64,000 nucleotides of DNA from Bacillota bacterium (GTDB lineage: Bacteria; Bacillota; Clostridia; Christensenellales; Aristaeellaceae): contig JAEZHM010000088.1 of the NCBI GenBank assembly GCA_023416585.1, positions 62,001 to 126,000 of the forward strand, written 5' to 3'. A program made the translations under genes and the position numbers. Position 1 is the stretch's first letter, and each line of letters starts with the position of its first letter. Positions 1 to 8,676 of this stretch are shown here, one piece after another. Below the pieces are notes generated by a model, which was not told the origin of the DNA, did no database searches, and saw only the letters and a list, made by a program, of their open reading frames with translations.

Positions 1-890
1 AGTCCATTCATGCCTATTTCCAAGTGGGGACAATCCAGTGGATGAGCCACCCTAATTACAACGTACTGGATTCCATCAAAAGGATTGCATGTGATGATTT
101 TTTTGACGCCATTGAGGTAGGCAAATTCGCAGACAACGAAACCCGCAAAGCCGCCAGGGATATGTTGCGTCAAGCGCATATGAAGGTGTCCTACGGCGCG
201 CAGCCTCGATTGTTGGGACCAAAGCTCAACCCCAACGATCTTGATGAAGAGGGCCGCTTAAAAGCAGAAGCAACTCTGATGGACGCGGTGGATGAGGCGG
301 AGTATCTTGGCGCGTCGGGCATCGCCTTTCTGGCTGGCAAATGGAGCCCGGAGCATAAAGAGGAGGCCTATGCGCAGCTATTAAGAACCACTTGTGCTGT
401 ATGCAGATACGCCGCCACAAAGGGCATGACGGTAGAAATGGAAGTTTTCGATTACGATATGGATAAGGCTGCTTTAATCGGCCCCGCTCCTTTGGCTGCC
501 CGCTTCGCCGCTGATATGCGCACAAGCTGTAGTAACTTCGGATTGCTGGTGGATCTGAGTCATTTCCCCACTACCTATGAAAACTCACGCTTTGTGATTC
601 AGACCCTGCGGCCCTACATCACCCACTTTCACATTGGCAATGCGGTGGTTAAACCAGGTTGCGAAGCCTATGGCGATATGCATCCTCGGTTTGGTTTCCC
701 GGACAGCGCTAACGATACATTGGAGCTTACGGACTTTTTCCGCGTTCTAAAGGAGGAAGGCTTCTTACGCAAAGTCCATCCGTATGTACTATCATTTGAA
801 GTCAAGCCTTGGATTGGAGAAGATGCCGATCTGGTGCTTGCCGGAACAAAGCGGGTCATCAACCGCGCGTGGGCTATGCTTGAAGACTGA
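1..890 (+). CDS. Sugar phosphate isomerase/epimerase-like TIM-barrel protein (5' partial)
   Basis: The reading frame is open to the first base of the window, so the true start lies upstream; a GTG at 24 is in frame but sits inside a conserved-looking N-terminal strand (HAYFQVGTIQWM). The protein has the layout of the xylose isomerase-like/AP-endonuclease-2 TIM-barrel superfamily, with late-barrel metal-site candidates in THFHIGNA (H), the GDMHPRFG segment and SFEVKPW (E). Members isomerise or epimerise keto-sugars, inositols or sugar acids, usually in the cytoplasm, with a divalent metal. It is followed 22 bp later by a 2-hydroxyacid dehydrogenase, which suggests a shared operon for a sugar acid. 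The exact substrate cannot be told from sequence. Family assignment is secure; function within it is inference. Confidence 0.75.
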   Translation, partial: SIHAYFQVGTIQWMSHPNYNVLDSIKRIACDDFFDAIEVGKFADNETRKAARDMLRQAHMKVSYGAQPRLLGPKLNPNDLDEEGRLKAEATLMDAVDEAEYLGASGIAFLAGKWSPEHKEEAYAQLLRTTCAVCRYAATKGMTVEMEVFDYDMDKAALIGPAPLAARFAADMRTSCSNFGLLVDLSHFPTTYENSRFVIQTLRPYITHFHIGNAVVKPGCEAYGDMHPRFGFPDSANDTLELTDFFRVLKEEGFLRKVHPYVLSFEVKPWIGEDADLVLAGTKRVINRAWAMLED

Positions 891-912
891 CAATCCAATA
901 GGAGTGATTGCA

Positions 913-1881
913 TTGAATACAATTGTTATTCTAGATGGCTATACAGTGAACCCCGGGGACTTAAGCTGGGAAGGATTTAAAACGCTTGGGAAACTTACAG
1001 TATATGACCGCACGCACCTAAATGACGACGAAGATATTATACGAAGAATCGCAGATGCAAACATTATCTATACCAACAAAACACCGCTACGGCGTATCGT
1101 TTTTGAGAGCTGCCCAAATCTTCGCTTTGTGGGAGTGCTGGCAACCGGGTATAACGTAGTGGATACTGAAGCTGCCAGGGAACGAGGCGTCACAGTTTGC
1201 AACATCCCCACCTATGGCACGGACGCTGTGGCTCAATTTGCCATTGCTATGCTGCTGGAGATCTGCCACCATGTGGCACACCACAGCGACGCGGTGCACA
1301 ACGGCCGATGGACAAGCTGCCCGGATTTCTGTTTTTGGGATTATCCTCTCACTGAACTTGCAGGCAAAACCATGGGCATCATTGGTTTTGGCCGAATTGG
1401 TCAGGCAACGGGTCGAATCGCTAAATCTTTGGGCATTAATGTGATAGCATTTGATGAGTTCCAAAGCGAGTCGGGCAAAGCGCTGGCAAAGTATGTAAGC
1501 CTCAAGGTGCTTTTGTCCACCTCCGACGTTATTTCCATGCATTGTCCGCTAAGCCCGTCGACACAAGGAATCATCAACAAAAACACCATCGCCCAAATGA
1601 AGGATGGTGTCATCATTCTAAACAATAGCCGCGGACCTCTAATCGTAGAAACCGATCTGGCTGAAGCCTTAAACTGCGGTAAGGTTTACGCAGCAGGTCT
1701 GGATGTGGTTTCCACGGAGCCTATAAGGGAGGACAATCCCCTGCTGAAAGCAAAGAACTGCATCATCACACCTCACATCAGCTGGGCACCTAAGGAAAGT
1801 CGCCGGCGCTTGATGGATATTGCACTTAATAACCTTGTGCAATTCCTGGCTGGCATGCCAATGAATGTTGTGAATCAGTAA
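913..1881 (+). CDS. D-isomer-specific 2-hydroxyacid dehydrogenase
   Basis: A 322-residue NAD-dependent dehydrogenase of the D-2-hydroxyacid family (glycerate/phosphoglycerate/hydroxypyruvate reductase-like). The start is TTG at 913, 8 nt after an AGGAG at 900-904; an earlier in-frame ATG at 784 would lie inside the preceding gene and is rejected. Visible landmarks are the Rossmann fingerprint GFGRIGQATG, the catalytic Arg in NNSRGPLI, the Glu in STEPIRED and the catalytic His in ITPHISWAP. It probably reduces or oxidises a 2-keto/2-hydroxy acid produced by the upstream isomerase pathway. Glycerate-type activity is the commonest for this subgroup, but the substrate is not determined. Full length, nothing missing. 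Confidence 0.88.
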   Translation: MNTIVILDGYTVNPGDLSWEGFKTLGKLTVYDRTHLNDDEDIIRRIADANIIYTNKTPLRRIVFESCPNLRFVGVLATGYNVVDTEAARERGVTVCNIPTYGTDAVAQFAIAMLLEICHHVAHHSDAVHNGRWTSCPDFCFWDYPLTELAGKTMGIIGFGRIGQATGRIAKSLGINVIAFDEFQSESGKALAKYVSLKVLLSTSDVISMHCPLSPSTQGIINKNTIAQMKDGVIILNNSRGPLIVETDLAEALNCGKVYAAGLDVVSTEPIREDNPLLKAKNCIITPHISWAPKESRRRLMDIALNNLVQFLAGMPMNVVNQ

Positions 1882-2173
1882 TTTATAGATAAACTTTAAT
1901 ATGGGAAGCAAAAGATCCATGACAAAGGAGGTATAAAGACAATACTAACAGATCAGCGGTTCAATCAAAACCCTTTTTAAAGCGATTCTGATGTGGCTTG
2001 GGTGCACCAAAATTAGGACAATATCACTGAAGATGAAAAATCGGACAGCTATTTTGCCTTGCTGTATTTTCCCCTGAGTCACAGTTCGTGGATCACATCT
2101 TTCACATAATGAGGCCTATCATGTATCGTCCTATCTGATTTTGCTTGCCATCCGAATTTGATTTCACCATATT

Positions 2174-2215
2174 GCCTGCCATCCGATTTTCAATGTATCT
2201 GATGGCAGGCTTTTG
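2174..2215 (+). terminator. Hairpin terminator candidate
   Basis: A 10-bp perfect inverted repeat (GCCTGCCATC and GATGGCAGGC) with a 17-nt loop is followed by TTTT. It could end the transcript from the 2-hydroxyacid dehydrogenase operon. Confidence 0.5.
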
Positions 2216-2234
2216 CCATCAAAAGGACACTAGC

Positions 2235-2257
2235 AAAAAACCGATGTCAAGCATCGG
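2235..2257 (-). terminator. Rho-independent terminator behind the tRNA-Ser remnant
   Basis: Read on the minus strand, CCGATG and CATCGG form a 6-bp stem with a 5-nt loop and run straight into TTTTTT. It lies about 35 nt beyond the recognisable tRNA-Ser half and is the sort of terminator expected behind a tRNA gene. Confidence 0.6.
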
Positions 2258-2294
2258 TGTACCCTTTGACTTATCAAGCTTTTTTGGCTCTGGT

Positions 2295-2338
2295 CGGACT
2301 TTCAAGATCAGCGCCATCAACCGCTCGGCCATCTCTCC
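2295..2338 (-). pseudogene. tRNA-Ser(UGA) 5' half, truncated
   Basis: On the minus strand the sequence starts with a tRNA-Ser-like acceptor strand (GGAGAGA) and UG. Then come a 3-bp D-stem (GCC/GGC) with a GAGCGGUUGAU loop, and an anticodon arm with the canonical loop CUUGAAA (anticodon UGA). The anticodon stem pairs at four of five positions, one by G-U and one mismatch. After it, the long variable arm, the T-arm (no TTCGAAT-like loop) and the 3' acceptor strand are absent. A plausible terminator follows. Known tRNA-Ser features are therefore present only in the 5' half. I read it as a broken tRNA gene, perhaps the leftover of an insertion into the tRNA. Translating it gives a spurious protein beginning MAERLMAL, the usual sign of a tRNA read as coding. 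Confidence 0.6.
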
Positions 2339-2594
2339 ATGTTTAAAGAACCAGCTAAAAATATTATACCAGAGTTTTGAAGCAAAGCCAACGGCAAAAG
2401 TAAGCTTATAATGGTTTCGGAGGGGAGTCAATTGCATTCGCGGCACGAATCGGCTCATACCCTTCAATATCTTGGGTGATTGTCTTAAATGACACGAATG
2501 GGGATACTTTGCCTTAAGCGCAGATCTCCATCCCCGGCGCCCTCATACCGCGGTGCAGAATGCATTTGAAATCTGGCTCAGCCGATTGATACAG

Positions 2595-3497
2595 CTATGA
2601 GACAAGATTGCTGCTGCATTTCGCGCGGTATTGAGAGGGAGTGCAGTTTCGGATTTTGCGGTAGATACGGTTGAAGGAAGGAATGCTGTCAAAGCCTGCC
2701 TGGAGGGCGATTTCCGCTATGCTTCGGTTTGTGGAGGCCAGTAACTGATCCGCCTTTTGCACACGTTTTAAGCAAAGAAAATGCAAAAAGGTAACATTGG
2801 TGTACTGCTTGAACAGGCGGGAAAAATGATATTTGGAAAAACCGGCTTCGGCGGCCACAGACTCCAGGGATATGTCCTCCATGTAGTGATGGTCGATGTA
2901 GTATAACACATGACGAAATACCGGCAGATGCGCCGGCTGACTGCCTGCCTTCATATCAACCTGTGTATAAGCGGAAGCCAATTCACCTCGTCCTATGAGC
3001 GCATACAGCATCAAAATGTAGGCATAGCAGTTAAGTTCCCGCAGGGGCAGGCCGCTGCTGTATTCACGGATAACGGCCATGAGAAGATCACGCACCGAAG
3101 AACAAACAGGAGATTCCCCGGAAATATAGACCGGGAGCGTCATCATGGTTTTGATGACTGCGAAATCCCGTAAGCTCAGCAGACTTTCCATTTCAAACAA
3201 GAAGATGTAGCGTTTGGTATGGGGGTCTGTTTTCAAGTCGTGCATCTCACCGGAAGGCGTGATGAGTACTTCCCCTGCTTTGACCTGATATTGCGTATTG
3301 GCATAACACACCGTGCAGCATCCTTCGATAGGCATCACGATTTCCACTGCGCTATGCCAGTGGGTTCCAAAATAGTCAGGCACATCTCCAAACCATACCC
3401 TGAACGTGGAGTTGGGGGGATAATCTACAAACTCCATATCCCGCATCAGCGTACGCACATCATCCCGGTAGGTAATGATATTTTTTTTGCGTGCCAT
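2595..3497 (-). CDS. AraC-family transcriptional regulator
   Basis: A 300-residue cytoplasmic regulator. The start is the ATG at 3497, placed 7 nt after AAGGAG (3505-3510 on the complement); longer in-frame starts have no binding site. The N-terminal half is a cupin-like sugar-sensing domain (HWHSAVEIVMPIEG, a GEVLITPSGEMHDL turn). The C-terminal about 100 residues are the double helix-turn-helix, with FSKYHFSRLFKQYTN in the first half and IAEIALQAGFDSIPSFNRIYRK in the second. It is divergent from the xylan-import operon starting at 3841 and is the obvious local regulator of it, probably an activator responding to a xylo-oligosaccharide. The effector is inference. Family assignment is very firm. 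Confidence 0.92.
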   Translation of the reverse strand: MARKKNIITYRDDVRTLMRDMEFVDYPPNSTFRVWFGDVPDYFGTHWHSAVEIVMPIEGCCTVCYANTQYQVKAGEVLITPSGEMHDLKTDPHTKRYIFLFEMESLLSLRDFAVIKTMMTLPVYISGESPVCSSVRDLLMAVIREYSSGLPLRELNCYAYILMLYALIGRGELASAYTQVDMKAGSQPAHLPVFRHVLYYIDHHYMEDISLESVAAEAGFSKYHFSRLFKQYTNVTFLHFLCLKRVQKADQLLASTNRSIAEIALQAGFDSIPSFNRIYRKIRNCTPSQYRAKCSSNLVS

Positions 3498-3637
3498 ATG
3501 CATGCTCCTTATGAACGCCACTAACTCATATGCTTGCAAGTCATACATGTGATGGATATGCCGAAACAGCAGGATATAAACGGGTCATAAACCGGTTTCA
3601 GGAATAAATATATGAACACACCCATAATTTTATATAC

Positions 3638-3666
3638 ATTTTATCATATGTGCACGGGCACATCAA
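3638..3666 (-). promoter_or_regulatory. Promoter of the AraC gene with embedded palindrome
   Basis: On the minus strand, TTGATG and TAAAAT are separated by exactly 17 nt. A perfect ATGTGC-N4-GCACAT palindrome (3648-3663) lies across the spacer and the edge of the -35 box, a position where a bound protein would block polymerase, so it may be an autoregulatory operator. The rest of 3498-3840 is A+T-rich with no gene; the plus-strand promoter of the importer operon must also lie here, but I see no clear consensus for it. Confidence 0.5.
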
Positions 3667-3840
3667 GCAACAAATGAACATCGTACAGCAACATTTGAGA
3701 AGAAAGCCGGAATATATCATGCGATAATGAAAAAAACAGCCGGCAAAATAATGTATTCCATGTTTTGTATGACCTCTATTTGTTCTTTGCGGACGAAGGA
3801 AACGTATATCTGGGATCTGGATCAGCAAGGAGGAGCTTAT

Positions 3841-6783
3841 ATGCCACGCCGGAGCGGAAGACAAAAATTTCTGCTGACATTCAGCATCCTGCTGGCAATA
3901 GCCGCAGCTGTTTCAGCATGGGTTTTGCTTTCCGGCGGCGTGGAGAATTTTGGCGCAAAATACGCTAACGCGGATTTTTTCGGTGAAACGGGGGAACTGG
4001 GAAGAAACAGCACATACGAGAAATATCAGCACCTTTACGCCGGCGCTAATACCGTTGTAGAAGAAGTGCCGGTTGATATTTTTACCTATGAAGCGAAAGG
4101 GGAGGCCGCCGTTCACGCGGATGTGATGGGGAATATCCCGGCTCTTTATACAGGGGACGGTTCCACTGTCATATGGCCGCTACATATACCTAAAAGCGGG
4201 CTGTACAACATTTGCATGGAGTACCTTACCACCGCATCCCGGGGGGTGGATATCGAACGTGCATTGCGCATCGACGGCCTGGTTCCCTTTTCCGGCGCCG
4301 ATGCCCTGTTTTTCTCACGTTTATGGACTGATGCGGGGGAAATCAAGAAGGATAACCGTGGCAACGATATCCGCCCATCCCAAAAGGAGGTATTCAAGTG
4401 GCAGGCTGCCTGCTTCCGGGACCATATGGGCTATGAGGCAGAGCCCTACGGGTTCTACCTTCAGGAAGGAGACCACACGCTGTCGCTTACGGCCATTAAC
4501 GAGCCTGTCTATATCAAGGCAATTACCCTGACCCCGCTTCAGCCCAGGCAAACGTATAAATCGTATATTTCGGCACAGCCGGATTCATCCATGACCCAAG
4601 CGGGGGAAACGTATTGCCAAAAAGTGCAGGGAGAGACTGCCGTTTTACGCTCTTCCCCCTCCCTCTATCCCAGGTATGACCGTTCTTCCCCGGCCACTGA
4701 GCCTTACAGCGTAACAAGCACGGTACTCAACATGATCGGCGGCGCCCCTTGGAGAAGCGCCGGGCAATGGATTGAATGGAACATAGATGTGCCGGAGGAT
4801 GGGTATTACCATATCACATTGAAGGGACGGCAGAACTTCAGCCGTGGTAACCTTTCCTGCCGGACATTGTACATTGATGGGGTTATTCCCTTTTTGGAAG
4901 TGGAGGCTGTCCGTTTTTCCTATGATACCGCCTGGAATATGATGACGCTTGCCGATGCATCGGGAGAACCTTTCCGCTTCTACTTGACCCGTGGCAGCCA
5001 TACCCTGCGGCTGGAAGCCACCTTGGGGGACATGGGGCCTGTTCTTTCCCAGATGGGAAACAGTATCTTCAACCTGAACCAAATCTACCGCAAAATTCTT
5101 GTGCTGACGGGCGTGAAGCCTGACGTCTACCGCGATTACCACCTGATCAAGGTGTATCCCGAGGTCGTCGAGGCCATGCGGCTGGAAAGCATGCGCCTTT
5201 ACAAACTGGTGGATGATACGGTGGCCGTTACGGGGCAAAAGTCCGACCGCATCGCGGTGGCCCAGACTTTGGCCGTGCAGTTGGAGGAATTTGTGAAGGA
5301 CCCTGACAAGATCACCAAGGCCTTCGTTAACTTCAAGGATAATATCACAGCCCTGGGCACCTCCATGCAGGCCATGAGCGAGATCATGCTGGACATCGAC
5401 TGCATCATTGTCTCCGGCGCAAAAGCTAAGGTGGAAAAGGTTCGGGAAGGCTTTTTTGACAAGGCGCTGCATGAGATCCGCTCCCTGATATCTTCCTATA
5501 CGGTGGATTACAATACCCTGGGCAACGTATACGGCGCAGACGGGGAAAACACCCTGGAGGTATGGATCATGGCCGGCCGTGATCAGGTGCTGAGCATGGC
5601 CGGCCGCGACCAGAGTACCGTTCTCAAAACCATGATCGACGATACCTTTGTGCCAAATACGGGCATCAAGGTCAACCTGAAGCTGGTGGACCCCAACGCT
5701 CTGCTGGGCGCTGTGGTGGCGGGCAATGGCCCCGATGTGGTGGTGAACACCGATTCCTGGAACCCTGTCAACTTTGCCTTGCGCAACGCCTCGGTAGACC
5801 TTACATCCTTTCCGGATTTTGATCAGGTCATTGCTGATTTTTATCCCGGCGCGTACGCGGCCCTTGAGCTGAATGGCGGCATCTATGGCCTGCCGGAAAC
5901 ACAGGTCTGCTCGGTGCTTTTCTACCGCACAGACATTCTTCAGGAAATAGGGCTGACCGTGCCAAAGACATGGGAGGAGCTCATTGCCATACTGCCCAGC
6001 CTGCAGGGGAACAACATGACGGTGGGCATTCCCTTCCCCGATCTGAATACGCAGAACCTGTTTGCCATGTATGCCATGGTATATCAAAACGGCGGGGCGA
6101 TCTACAATGCGGAAGGTTCCAGAACCGTTATTGACAGCGAAGCCGGGGTGAGCGCCTTCAAGCTGTATACCTCCCTGTATACGGATTACGGCCTGCCGTC
6201 CATCTTCGACTTTCCCAGCCGCTTCCGCTCGGGGGAAATGCCCCTTGGCATCGCCGATTATACCACCTTTAATATCCTGGCGGTATCCGCGCCGGAGATT
6301 CGCGGGCTTTGGGGCTTTACGGTATTGCCGGGCGTTAAAAAAACCAGGGAGGACGGAAGCACCTATATCGATCATGCCGTTCATTCCCAGGGCGCCAGCT
6401 GCATGATGATCGCAACGGAAAACCAGACGGTGAAAAATAATGCCTGGGCCTTTATGAAGTGGTGGGTAAGTTCGCAAAGCCAGGTGCGCTTCGGCCGGGA
6501 AATTGAAAGCGTGCTGGGCGCCTCCGCCAGGTACCCCACGGCCAACAAACAGGCCTTCAGGCAGCTGGCCTGGAGTACGGAACAGATGGATATCATTCAG
6601 CGGCAGATGGAGCAGGCGGTAGGCTTCAGAGAGGTGGCGGGCGGTTACTTTACAAGCCGCCACCTGGTCAATGCCGTGCGCAAGGTGGTTGCAGATAAGC
6701 TGGATCCCAGGGAAACATTGCAGGACTATGCCCGGATCATCAATGAGGAGCTATTAAAAAAGCGCGCGGAATTCGGCCTTTAA
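3841..6783 (+). CDS. Large membrane-anchored ABC binding protein with two beta-sandwich modules
   Basis: 980 residues, more than twice the usual length of a sugar-binding protein. The start is ATG 3841, preceded by AAGGAGGAG; an upstream in-frame ATG at 3727 has no such site. Order: short basic N-terminus and one membrane helix (about 9-31); a first beta-sandwich-like module (about 80-235); a second (about 293-417, ending in SHTLRLEATLGDMG), both resembling carbohydrate-binding modules; a helical segment (about 438-553); and a C-terminal type-1 extracellular solute-binding domain (about 565-980, with LFYRTDILQEIGLTVPKTWEEL). There is no lipobox cysteine, so the N-terminal helix is the likely anchor. 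It heads an operon with two permeases. I infer that the modules capture polysaccharide chains and hand oligosaccharides to the permease. The identity of the added modules is inferred from strand pattern only. Confidence 0.85.
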   Translation: MPRRSGRQKFLLTFSILLAIAAAVSAWVLLSGGVENFGAKYANADFFGETGELGRNSTYEKYQHLYAGANTVVEEVPVDIFTYEAKGEAAVHADVMGNIPALYTGDGSTVIWPLHIPKSGLYNICMEYLTTASRGVDIERALRIDGLVPFSGADALFFSRLWTDAGEIKKDNRGNDIRPSQKEVFKWQAACFRDHMGYEAEPYGFYLQEGDHTLSLTAINEPVYIKAITLTPLQPRQTYKSYISAQPDSSMTQAGETYCQKVQGETAVLRSSPSLYPRYDRSSPATEPYSVTSTVLNMIGGAPWRSAGQWIEWNIDVPEDGYYHITLKGRQNFSRGNLSCRTLYIDGVIPFLEVEAVRFSYDTAWNMMTLADASGEPFRFYLTRGSHTLRLEATLGDMGPVLSQMGNSIFNLNQIYRKILVLTGVKPDVYRDYHLIKVYPEVVEAMRLESMRLYKLVDDTVAVTGQKSDRIAVAQTLAVQLEEFVKDPDKITKAFVNFKDNITALGTSMQAMSEIMLDIDCIIVSGAKAKVEKVREGFFDKALHEIRSLISSYTVDYNTLGNVYGADGENTLEVWIMAGRDQVLSMAGRDQSTVLKTMIDDTFVPNTGIKVNLKLVDPNALLGAVVAGNGPDVVVNTDSWNPVNFALRNASVDLTSFPDFDQVIADFYPGAYAALELNGGIYGLPETQVCSVLFYRTDILQEIGLTVPKTWEELIAILPSLQGNNMTVGIPFPDLNTQNLFAMYAMVYQNGGAIYNAEGSRTVIDSEAGVSAFKLYTSLYTDYGLPSIFDFPSRFRSGEMPLGIADYTTFNILAVSAPEIRGLWGFTVLPGVKKTREDGSTYIDHAVHSQGASCMMIATENQTVKNNAWAFMKWWVSSQSQVRFGREIESVLGASARYPTANKQAFRQLAWSTEQMDIIQRQMEQAVGFREVAGGYFTSRHLVNAVRKVVADKLDPRETLQDYARIINEELLKKRAEFGL

Positions 6784-6804
6784 GGCAAATGAGGGAGGCA
6801 AGGC

Positions 6805-7746
6805 ATGAATCAGCCATTTATCAAAAAGTATGCCGCGCTCAAGCGCAAACGGGCCGCCGTCGCCTTATACAAATTCAGACAAGCGAAGGTATGCTATCTG
6901 TTTTTGCTGCCGTATGCGCTGCTTTTTCTTACTTTCTTTATACTGCCGATGCTTACATCCATCTGTTACAGCTTCACTTATTACAACATTCTGGAGCCGC
7001 CCCGCTTTATCGGGTTTTTAAATTATATCAATCTGCTGTTGCAGGATGATATCTTTTTGATTTCTGTCAAGAACACATTTTTGATTGCCGTCATCACAGG
7101 CCCCATCGGTTATATGCTTTCCTTTGGCTTCGCGTGGTTCATCAACGAGCTTCCCCGCTGGTTAAGAACCCTTGCCGTCGTGGTATTCTACGCCCCCAGC
7201 ATTGCCGGAAACGCCTACTATATCTTCGGTATCATTTTTAGAGGCGACGCCTACGGCTACCTCAACGCCTTCCTCATGCACCAGGGCGTTATCAACGCGC
7301 CAATCCTGTGGCTGATCAACGCCAAAACCATTATGCCGGTCATCGTCATCGTCATACTGTGGATGAGCATGGGAACAGGCTTCCTTTCCTTTGTGGCGGG
7401 CCTTCAGGGCGTGGACAGGGCCCAGTATGAAGCGGGCTATGTGGACGGCATACGCAACCGCTGGCAGGAGCTGTATTTCATCACCCTGCCCAATATGAAG
7501 CCCATGCTGATGTTCGGCGCGGTGATGTCCATTACCCAGGCCTTTGGCGTGGCCGATGTGCCTATGGCGCTGGCAGGCTACCCAAGCACCGATTACGCGG
7601 CCCATACGGTGGTTACCCATCTGTTTGATTATGGCTATACGCGTTTTGAAATGGGCTACGCTTCCGCCATAGCGACGCTCCTGTTCCTGGCGATGATCCT
7701 ATGCAACAAGGCTATTCAGGCATGGCTAAAGAAGGTGGGCACATGA
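6805..7746 (+). CDS. Sugar ABC transporter permease (MalF type)
   Basis: 313 residues with six predicted membrane helices. It is the first permease of a CUT1 importer. The ATPase-docking EAA loop is visible as EAGYVDGIRNRWQELYFITLP. The start is ATG 6805 after a GAGGGAGG site, 21 bp behind the large binding protein. It overlaps the next permease by 4 bp (ATGA), which indicates translational coupling and a heterodimeric pore. No ATPase gene is present nearby. Substrate by context: xylan-derived oligosaccharides. Confidence 0.92.
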   Translation: MNQPFIKKYAALKRKRAAVALYKFRQAKVCYLFLLPYALLFLTFFILPMLTSICYSFTYYNILEPPRFIGFLNYINLLLQDDIFLISVKNTFLIAVITGPIGYMLSFGFAWFINELPRWLRTLAVVVFYAPSIAGNAYYIFGIIFRGDAYGYLNAFLMHQGVINAPILWLINAKTIMPVIVIVILWMSMGTGFLSFVAGLQGVDRAQYEAGYVDGIRNRWQELYFITLPNMKPMLMFGAVMSITQAFGVADVPMALAGYPSTDYAAHTVVTHLFDYGYTRFEMGYASAIATLLFLAMILCNKAIQAWLKKVGT

Positions 7747-8663
7747 GCACGGTTGCCGGCGTTACAAAAAAACATACATTGGAGCGGCGCGTCCATGAGC
7801 CCCGCCATGGCCTTGCGCGGCGCAGAAAGCCCAACCGTTCACGTGCCGGCGACTTTGTCATCTACCTGTTGCTGATATTTACGGGCTTTATGATGGTATT
7901 CCCGCTGGTTTTCTCCGTTTCCAGCGCCTTAAAACCCCTGGATGAGCTTTTCCGCTTTCCCCCCAGGCTCTTTCCCCAGAATCCCACGATTTCCAATTTC
8001 AGCGATCTGATGGTGACGCTGGGCCAGTCCTGGGTGCCCTTTTCCCGGTACCTGATGAACACTGTTTTCATCACGGCGGTGGGAACGGCAGGGCATTTGC
8101 TCATCGCCTCCATGGCGGCCTTTGTGCTTGCCAAATATGATTTTCCTGGCCGGATCACCTTTTTTTCCATCGTTGTTGTGGCCCTCATGTTCAACGGGTA
8201 CGTAACGGCTATTCCCAACTACATTGTCATGAGCCGCCTGCATATGATCGATACCTATTGGGCCGTGATACTGCCCGCATTTGCGGCTCCCATCGGACTG
8301 TTCCTGATGAAGCAGTTCATGGAGGGAATACCCACATCCCTTATTGAGTCGGCCAAGATGGACGGGGCCAGGGAAATGCGCATCCTCTGGCAGATTGTGA
8401 TGCCTAATGTGATGCCGGCCACCCTGACGCTGATCATCTTCTCCGTGCAGGGCCTGTGGAACGCCAGGGCGTCTACGGTGGTATATTCCGAAGCCAAGAA
8501 GATGCTGGTCTATGCGCTGCAGCAAATACAAAGCGGCGGTGTCGCCAGGGCCGGCCAGGCCGCTGCCGTCACGGTGGTTGTGATGCTGGTGCCCATAGTA
8601 ACCTTTATACTTTCCCAAAGCAGGATACTGGAAACCATGGCTACCTCAGGGCTGAAAGAATAA
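7743..8663 (+). CDS. Carbohydrate ABC transporter permease (MalG type)
   Basis: 306 residues. The start is ATG 7743, overlapping the TGA of the upstream permease; the in-frame upstream start at 7701 lies inside that gene. A basic cytoplasmic N-terminus of about 40 residues comes before helix 1 (VIYLLLIFTGFMMVFPLVFS). The EAA loop reads ESAKMDGAREMRILWQIVMP. It is the partner of the 6805 permease in the first importer of the xylan locus. Confidence 0.92.
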   Translation: MSTVAGVTKKHTLERRVHEPRHGLARRRKPNRSRAGDFVIYLLLIFTGFMMVFPLVFSVSSALKPLDELFRFPPRLFPQNPTISNFSDLMVTLGQSWVPFSRYLMNTVFITAVGTAGHLLIASMAAFVLAKYDFPGRITFFSIVVVALMFNGYVTAIPNYIVMSRLHMIDTYWAVILPAFAAPIGLFLMKQFMEGIPTSLIESAKMDGAREMRILWQIVMPNVMPATLTLIIFSVQGLWNARASTVVYSEAKKMLVYALQQIQSGGVARAGQAAAVTVVVMLVPIVTFILSQSRILETMATSGLKE

Positions 8664-8676
8664 CGCGGAGGAAGGG

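Larger units (their letters stand above)
1882..2594. other. Decayed intergenic region without an intact gene
   Basis: 713 bp between the dehydrogenase and the convergent AraC gene. It holds an orphan strong Shine-Dalgarno (AAAGGAGG at 1924-1931) that leads only into about a dozen sense codons before a stop, two hairpin terminators and a truncated tRNA-Ser. A stretch near 1996-2030 vaguely resembles an IS3-type terminal repeat, but no transposase or second end is visible. The region reads as the scar of one or more deletions or insertions. Confidence 0.6.

Noticed and set aside
1996..2030. Possible IS3-family terminal repeat (GGTGCACCAAAATTAGGACA)
   Set aside because: No matching second end, no target duplication and no transposase fragment nearby.
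2145..2411. 88-codon plus-strand frame
   Set aside because: Runs through terminators and the antisense of the tRNA remnant, with no ribosome binding site.
2219..2467. 82-codon minus-strand frame starting near the tRNA remnant
   Set aside because: Its MAERLMAL segment is the familiar false translation of a tRNA-Ser 5' half.
4645..6663. 672-codon open frame on the minus strand
   Set aside because: It lies entirely opposite the binding-protein gene, has histidine/glycine-rich low-information content and no ribosome binding site; it is a codon-bias shadow.
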